Assembly (NCBI GenBank): GCA_963735005.1
Contig: CAVTJA010000006.1
Span: 1 to 64,000, forward strand
Length of the DNA stretch: 64,000 nucleotides
Reading direction: 5' to 3'
From: WTKG01 sp963735005
Lineage (GTDB): Bacteria > Actinomycetota > Actinomycetes > Actinomycetales > Demequinaceae
The notes below the pieces were generated by a model. That model was given only the letters and a program-made list of their open reading frames with translations. It made no database searches and was not told the DNA's origin. Shown piece after piece: positions 61,015-64,000 of this stretch (within the stretch, counting starts at the first letter, position 1; each line of letters opens with the position of its first letter). The position numbers were made by a program, and so were the translations under genes.

Positions 61015-61190
61015 GCGGGGGATGGCGAGCATGTTGTGAGAGTCGGATGCCCACGCCAGGTCTCCCTGGCGCTCTGGGCTTCTGCTCTACCCATTGAGCT
61101 ACCGCGACTCACGCCGCGGCCGGGACTCGAACCCGGAGCCTGATCATTAAGAGTGATAACCAACTACTCTTCGGCTCACCATTCCCCCGC
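61015..61190 (-). ncRNA. Y RNA (YrlA type), second copy
   Basis: A 176-nt element with a terminal stem of about 16 bp containing one bulged base (GCGGGGGAATGGTGAGC against GCTCGCCATCCCCCGC). The 5' strand has GAGCCGAAG and GGTTATC. The tRNA mimic is complete: T-arm 61120-61136 (CCGGG-TTCGAGT-CCCGG), a 7-bp acceptor-like stem 61102-61119 closed by a GTGA tetraloop, and D-arm 61084-61099 (GCTC-AATGGGTA-GAGC). A long hairpin CGCCAGG-GAGA-CCTGGCG stands in the anticodon-side position. Best-preserved copy. Confidence 0.88.
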
Positions 61191-61219
61191 AACCTCGTGC
61201 CGGGCTCGTGGAGCCCGAA

Positions 61220-61342
61220 GTGAAGCAAGCGAACATGTGTTGAGAATCGGTGCCGTACCGCCAGGCGGCACGGGCGGGATCCGAGCCCGCTTACGGCCGA
61301 AGCCGCTTTGCCAGGTAACCGACTTCTCTTCGGTTCGCTCAC
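61220..61342 (-). ncRNA. Y RNA-like element, divergent third copy
   Basis: A 123-nt element with the 5' landmark GAACCGAAG then GGTTACC and the 3' landmark CATGTTCGC; the terminal stem is GTGA..GCGAAC with an internal loop. It keeps a T-arm-like hairpin at 61274-61290 (GCGGG-CTCGGAT-CCCGC) and an acceptor-like stem (GTGCCG/CGGCAC), but has no D-arm with GCTC/GAGC. It may be a diverged paralogue that contacts Ro but mimics tRNA less well. Confidence 0.62.
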
Positions 61343-61349
61343 GATGTGG

Positions 61350-61413
61350 GGCGAGCATGTGCTGCAGGAGGGAGGTTTCGTTTGTAGCGATAACCCTCAA
61401 GCTTCGGCTCGCC
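61350..61413 (-). ncRNA. Y RNA-like element, short form without tRNA mimic
   Basis: A 64-nt element: terminal stem GGCGAGC/GCTCGCC, 5' landmark GAGCCGAAG followed by GGTTATCGCT, and 3' landmark CATGCTCGCC. The tRNA-like insert is absent, so it is close to a bare Ro-binding module. It is the first Y element after the boxA-like leader site. Confidence 0.58.
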
Positions 61414-61437
61414 TTGAGCTGAGAAATTTGCGTGAGT

Positions 61438-61476
61438 GGGGCCTTGCGGCCCCGAGTGCACTGTGGAGTTTTCAAG
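61438..61476 (-). promoter_or_regulatory. boxA-like antitermination element plus hairpin, leader of the Y-RNA array
   Basis: On the minus strand 61476-61456 reads CTTGAAAACTCCACAGTG, which differs from the rrn spacer boxA (CTTGAGAACTGCACAGTG) at only two of 18 positions. A hairpin GGGGCC-GCAA-GGCCCC (61438-61453) follows at once. It stands 43 bases before the first Y element, so the array transcript probably recruits NusB/NusE like an rRNA precursor. Confidence 0.68.
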
Positions 61477-61589
61477 TAGCGAAACTGCTGGAAATTCTTG
61501 GGTGGGCGCGCATGATGGCGCGCAGATGCGGAAGCCGAAAGGGCTGGGCTGCTAGCGATGACGGCGCGGGTGGCGCCGGACGAGCGGGG

Positions 61590-61739
61590 CTACCGCTGCG
61601 TCTTGCGCGACACGAACTGATCAAGGCGTGCGGCCGTTGGCCTGCCGGAACCTAGGCGATTGAGCCCGGTTCCTGACGCGCTGGGGCGCGGCAGAATCGC
61701 GGCTTTGTAGCCGCTGGGCAACGTGATCGTTGCGTTCAT
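61590..61739 (-). CDS. Small basic protein encoded upstream of the Y-RNA array
   Basis: A 49-residue open frame starting MNATITLPSGYKAAILPRP and ending in a basic tail (FVSRKTQR). A good Shine-Dalgarno, AAAGGGG, lies 7 bases upstream, and CAAGAAAGG is shared with the rsr ribosome-binding region. Net charge is strongly positive, and no family is recognised. It could be the first gene of the Y-RNA/rsr transcript, a leader peptide, or the 3' remnant of something larger. About 110 bases with no other feature separate it from the boxA-like element. Confidence 0.5.
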   Translation of the reverse strand: MNATITLPSGYKAAILPRPSASGTGLNRLGSGRPTAARLDQFVSRKTQR

Positions 61740-61872
61740 TTCGCACCCCTTTCTTGATCGGTCTGTCGATGCGATGCCGGCCTGGTGGCCAGCGACTGGC
61801 AAACGTAGCACCGTTCGCGCGCGGTGGCGAGCGTCGTTACCAATCTGTTGTGAAACTCGTCGGCGCGGACGC

Positions 61873-62984
61873 TCAGACAGCGCCCAGCGACGCCTCGACG
61901 CTCGCCAGCAGGTCCTCCCACGCGGCCGCGAACTTGGCGACGCCCTCGTCCTCGAGCTGCGCCGTGACGTCGTCGATGTCGATCCCGACCGCCGCCAGGT
62001 CCGCCAAAGCCGCCCGCGCGTCGTCGTAGCTGCCGCGCACGGTGTCGGAGGCGTCGCCGCCGTGGTCCGCGTACGCGTCGATCGTGGGCTCGGGCATGGT
62101 GTTGACCACGCCGTCCGTGACTAGCTGGTCCACGTACATCGTGTCGGGGAACTGGGGGTCCTTCGTGCTCGTGGAGGCCCACAGCGGGCGTTGGGGGTGC
62201 GCGCCGTCCGCGGCGAGCGCCTTCCAGCGGTCCGACGCCAGGGTCGCCTCGTGGTGTTCAAAGGCCAGGCGCGCATTGGCGATGCCGATCTTGCCGCGCA
62301 GGGGCGAGCCCTGGCCGATCGCGTCGAGCCGCTTGTCCACCTCGACGTCCACGCGGCTGATGAAGAACGACGCGACGGAGCCGATGCGGGAGATGTCGTG
62401 CCCGTTGGCGCGGGCGAGCTCGAGGCCGTCCAGGAACGCCTCGACCACGCGCGCGTAGCGCTCGAGCGAGAAGATCAGGGTGACGTTGACGGAGATGCCG
62501 GCCGCGAGCGTCTGCCGGATGGCGGGCAGGCCCTCGGCGGTGGCGGGGATCTTGATCATGACGTTGGGGCGGTCCACGAGCCACGCGAGCTGGCGGGCGT
62601 CGGCCAGGGTGCGCTCGGTGTCGCGGGCGTAGCGCGGGTCAACCTCGATGGAGACGCGGCCGTCCACGCCGCCGCTGGCCTCGAAGGTGGGCAGGAACAC
62701 GTCGCACGCGGAGCGGACGTCGCGCGCGGTGAGCATGCGGACCGCCTCGCCCACGTTCGCGCCCTGCGCGCGCAGGTCCGCCAGCTGGGCGTCGTAGTCG
62801 CTGGATCCGCTGATGGATGCGGAGAAGATGCTGGGGTTGGTCGTGACGCCGACGATGTGGCGCTCGCGGATGCTGTCTGCGCGAGCGAGCCGGACGTGAG
62901 GCGCTCGCGGCTGAGGTCGTCGAGCCAGATGGACACGCCCGCGTCGCTGAGCGCGGCGAGCTTGGGGCTGGGTGCTGCGGTCAT
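61873..62984 (-). pseudogene. tal: Transaldolase, split by one frameshift
   Basis: Transfers a dihydroxyacetone unit in the non-oxidative pentose phosphate pathway. The restored product is about 370 residues, the normal actinobacterial length. The N-terminal frame (ATG 62984) reads SIWLDDLSRERLTSGSLA; the rest is in another frame, with HIVGVTTNPSIF, the Schiff-base block VMIKIPATAEGLPAI, and INVTLIFSLERY. The frame changes near 62890 at SLA. The total length of 1,112 bases fits loss of one base (or four). As tal is a housekeeping gene, a sequencing indel is the likeliest cause. Confidence 0.88.
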
Positions 62985-63095
62985 GGGTGGGCCTCGTTGC
63001 CTAGTGGCGGTGGGGCTCTCTCTACGTTAACGAGTGGGGGCGGTGCGGGAATCCCGGGGCGGCCGCTGGCCACGCGGTGGCCTCAGGCACGGCGG

Positions 63096-63758
63096 TCATC
63101 TCGACCACCACCTTGATCGAGGGCGCCTCCCTGCGGCGATGCGGCGCATCATCGCCACGACGTCAGCGTGCTCTGGGCGGACCATGCCCATGTCGGGTGC
63201 GTTTCGGATCCCTAGGCTCCCAACGGTCGTCATTCTGAGCGCCCGCTCGGCTTGCTCTCTGGCAGCGGTGTGCAAGCCAGCTTTCTTGAGCGTCATCGCG
63301 GCGAGGGCGGAGCCGACAAACACCTCGTTGGCGAACCTTACGTCGCCGCGATCCTCCCGAAGCACGAACTCGCGCAGAGCGCGGTCCCCTGCATCGTCGC
63401 GATCGTGGCGAATCGCCAACAGCGCCAGGTAAAGGTACGACGGTCCGTGCGAGTTTGGCTGGCGCGCTTCGGCGTCGAGCGAGTCGACATACGACGCTAT
63501 AGCGTCGTCAATTCGTCCGAGCCTCTCGTATGCCTGGGCGCGGGCGCAGTACGCGTCGGCATCGAAGAATCCGTCGCCCTCGAGTTCGAAATACCGGTCA
63601 ATGAGGTCAAGGGCCACGTTAGGAAACCGCTCGCCAACGATGACCGCCTGAATCTTCAGGGGTTGAGCCTTGTCACGCGCACGCGCCCACTTCTCGTTGA
63701 ACGCCTGCTCAATTGCGGGACTCCACGTCTCGTTTCGAAACCAGTCGTCGCGGCCCAT
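63096..63758 (-). CDS. TPR-like protein of unknown function
   Basis: A 220-residue helical protein beginning MGRDDWFRNETWSPAIEQAFNEKWARAR, a start typical of a family of uncharacterised tetratricopeptide-like proteins. Two helix pairs (FFDADAYCARAQAYERLGRIDDAIASYVDSLD and the following SYLYLALLAIRH) look like TPR units; read here in pieces only. The function is unknown. TACCGT lies 6 bases before the ATG, so it is probably leaderless. The C-terminal RPRSRWWSR looks unusual and may reflect a frameshift. Confidence 0.72.
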   Translation of the reverse strand: MGRDDWFRNETWSPAIEQAFNEKWARARDKAQPLKIQAVIVGERFPNVALDLIDRYFELEGDGFFDADAYCARAQAYERLGRIDDAIASYVDSLDAEARQPNSHGPSYLYLALLAIRHDRDDAGDRALREFVLREDRGDVRFANEVFVGSALAAMTLKKAGLHTAAREQAERALRMTTVGSLGIRNAPDMGMVRPEHADVVAMMRRIAAGRRPRSRWWSR

Positions 63759-63845
63759 GTGAACACGGTAGCGGTGCTCGCTTCACGGCGCGCAAAGTAG
63801 CTACCGCCGGCCGAGCCGAGTCGCCGCAGCAGGCGACCCTGAACA

Positions 63846-64000
63846 CTAAATCCGATCGGCCTTCCGCAGGTTGCAGGGCTGGCACAGCAATTGCAGATTC
63901 TCCAGCGAGGTCGCACCACCCTTGCTGAAAGGGATGACATGGTCGATCTGAAGGTTCACGTCAGACCCGCACTCGACGCAGCGACCCCCGTCGCGCAAAT
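63846..64000 (-). CDS. HNH endonuclease, C-terminal part (gene continues beyond the window)
   Basis: The last 51 residues of a protein whose start lies beyond 64000. They show a complete zinc-stabilised HNH core: CVEC, then LQIDHVIPFSKGG with the catalytic Asp-His, SLENLQLLC with the conserved Asn, and CQPC before NLRKADRI and the stop. HNH proteins of this size are often stand-alone nucleases of unknown role, sometimes mobile or phage-related. Nothing else in the window suggests a mobile element here. Confidence 0.82.
   Translation of the reverse strand, partial: LRDGGRCVECGSDVNLQIDHVIPFSKGGATSLENLQLLCQPCNLRKADRI

Noticed and set aside
60877..61136. Possible tRNA genes (D-arm and T-arm consensus sequences)
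   Set aside because: The T-arm precedes the D-arm in the transcribed direction, the acceptor strands are joined by a tetraloop, and no anticodon loop or complete cloverleaf can be formed in the normal order.
60793..61420. Possible CRISPR array (repeated GGCGAGC/CATGCTCGCC blocks)
   Set aside because: Repeats are short, pair with each other as RNA stems, spacing is irregular (64-176 nt), and no cas genes are present.
63846..64000. Evidence for a prophage or mobile element from the HNH gene
   Set aside because: Only the C-terminal part is in the window and no integrase, terminase, attachment repeat or transposase was seen.

Overview
The window is about 70% GC and looks like the chromosome of a high-GC Gram-positive actinomycete, most likely order Micrococcales (Demequina/Cellulomonas-like). 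This is an inference from the ~3.1 kb 23S rRNA gene, an rrn spacer without tRNA genes, boxA elements of the actinobacterial type, the argCJBDFRGH and tyrS-rrn neighbourhood, many lipoproteins with Thr/Pro-rich linkers, and many genes whose start codon lies 6-7 nt after a TANNNT box (probable leaderless mRNAs). The 16S gene (3671-5194) could settle the genus.

Layout. 1-5700: rRNA operon on the minus strand (16S-23S-5S) with tandem promoters and two boxA elements. 5705-7696: tyrS and a P-loop kinase. 7782-19564: accessory block with a GH5-like lipoprotein, an unknown lipoprotein, two small paralogous membrane proteins and an 8.2 kb Ala-rich secreted-protein gene broken by many frameshifts. 19704-28697: complete arginine pathway argCJBDFRGH under an ArgR-like operator. 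28773-35004: small lipoproteins, GNAT, two paralogous epimerases, a histidine phosphatase. 35151-39637: ROK regulator and a xylose/ribose-type ABC importer. 39700-51544: redox, metal and efflux genes, including a MerR regulon with three matched 20-bp-spacer promoters, a PacL-like P-type ATPase and a divergent MarR/MFS pair. 51525-61739: minus-strand RNA-repair and Ro/Y-RNA island. 61873-64000: transaldolase, a TPR-like gene and a partial HNH nuclease.

The most interesting region is 53.2-61.7 kb. It holds Hen1 (RNA 3'-end methyltransferase), Pnkp (kinase-phosphatase-ligase) and an RlaP-type Pol-beta nucleotidyltransferase in one operon. Just upstream lies a Ro60 orthologue (Rsr, TROVE domain), preceded by a tandem array of four Y-RNA-like elements. 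Two of these carry a complete circularly permuted tRNA mimic: a T-arm, an acceptor stem closed by a tetraloop, then a D-arm. The array is preceded by an element almost identical to the two rRNA boxA sites of this window, which suggests it is transcribed with rRNA-type antitermination. The arrangement resembles the known rsr-yrl-rtcBA clusters, but with Pnkp/Hen1/RlaP instead of RtcB/RtcA.

Caution: frameshifts cluster in the Ala-rich gene, hen1, pnkp, rlaP, the lipoprotein at 51.5 kb and the housekeeping transaldolase. At least one in rlaP looks like loss of a base from a C-run. Uncorrected indels are at least as likely as true pseudogenes, so these reading frames need re-sequencing before being called dead.
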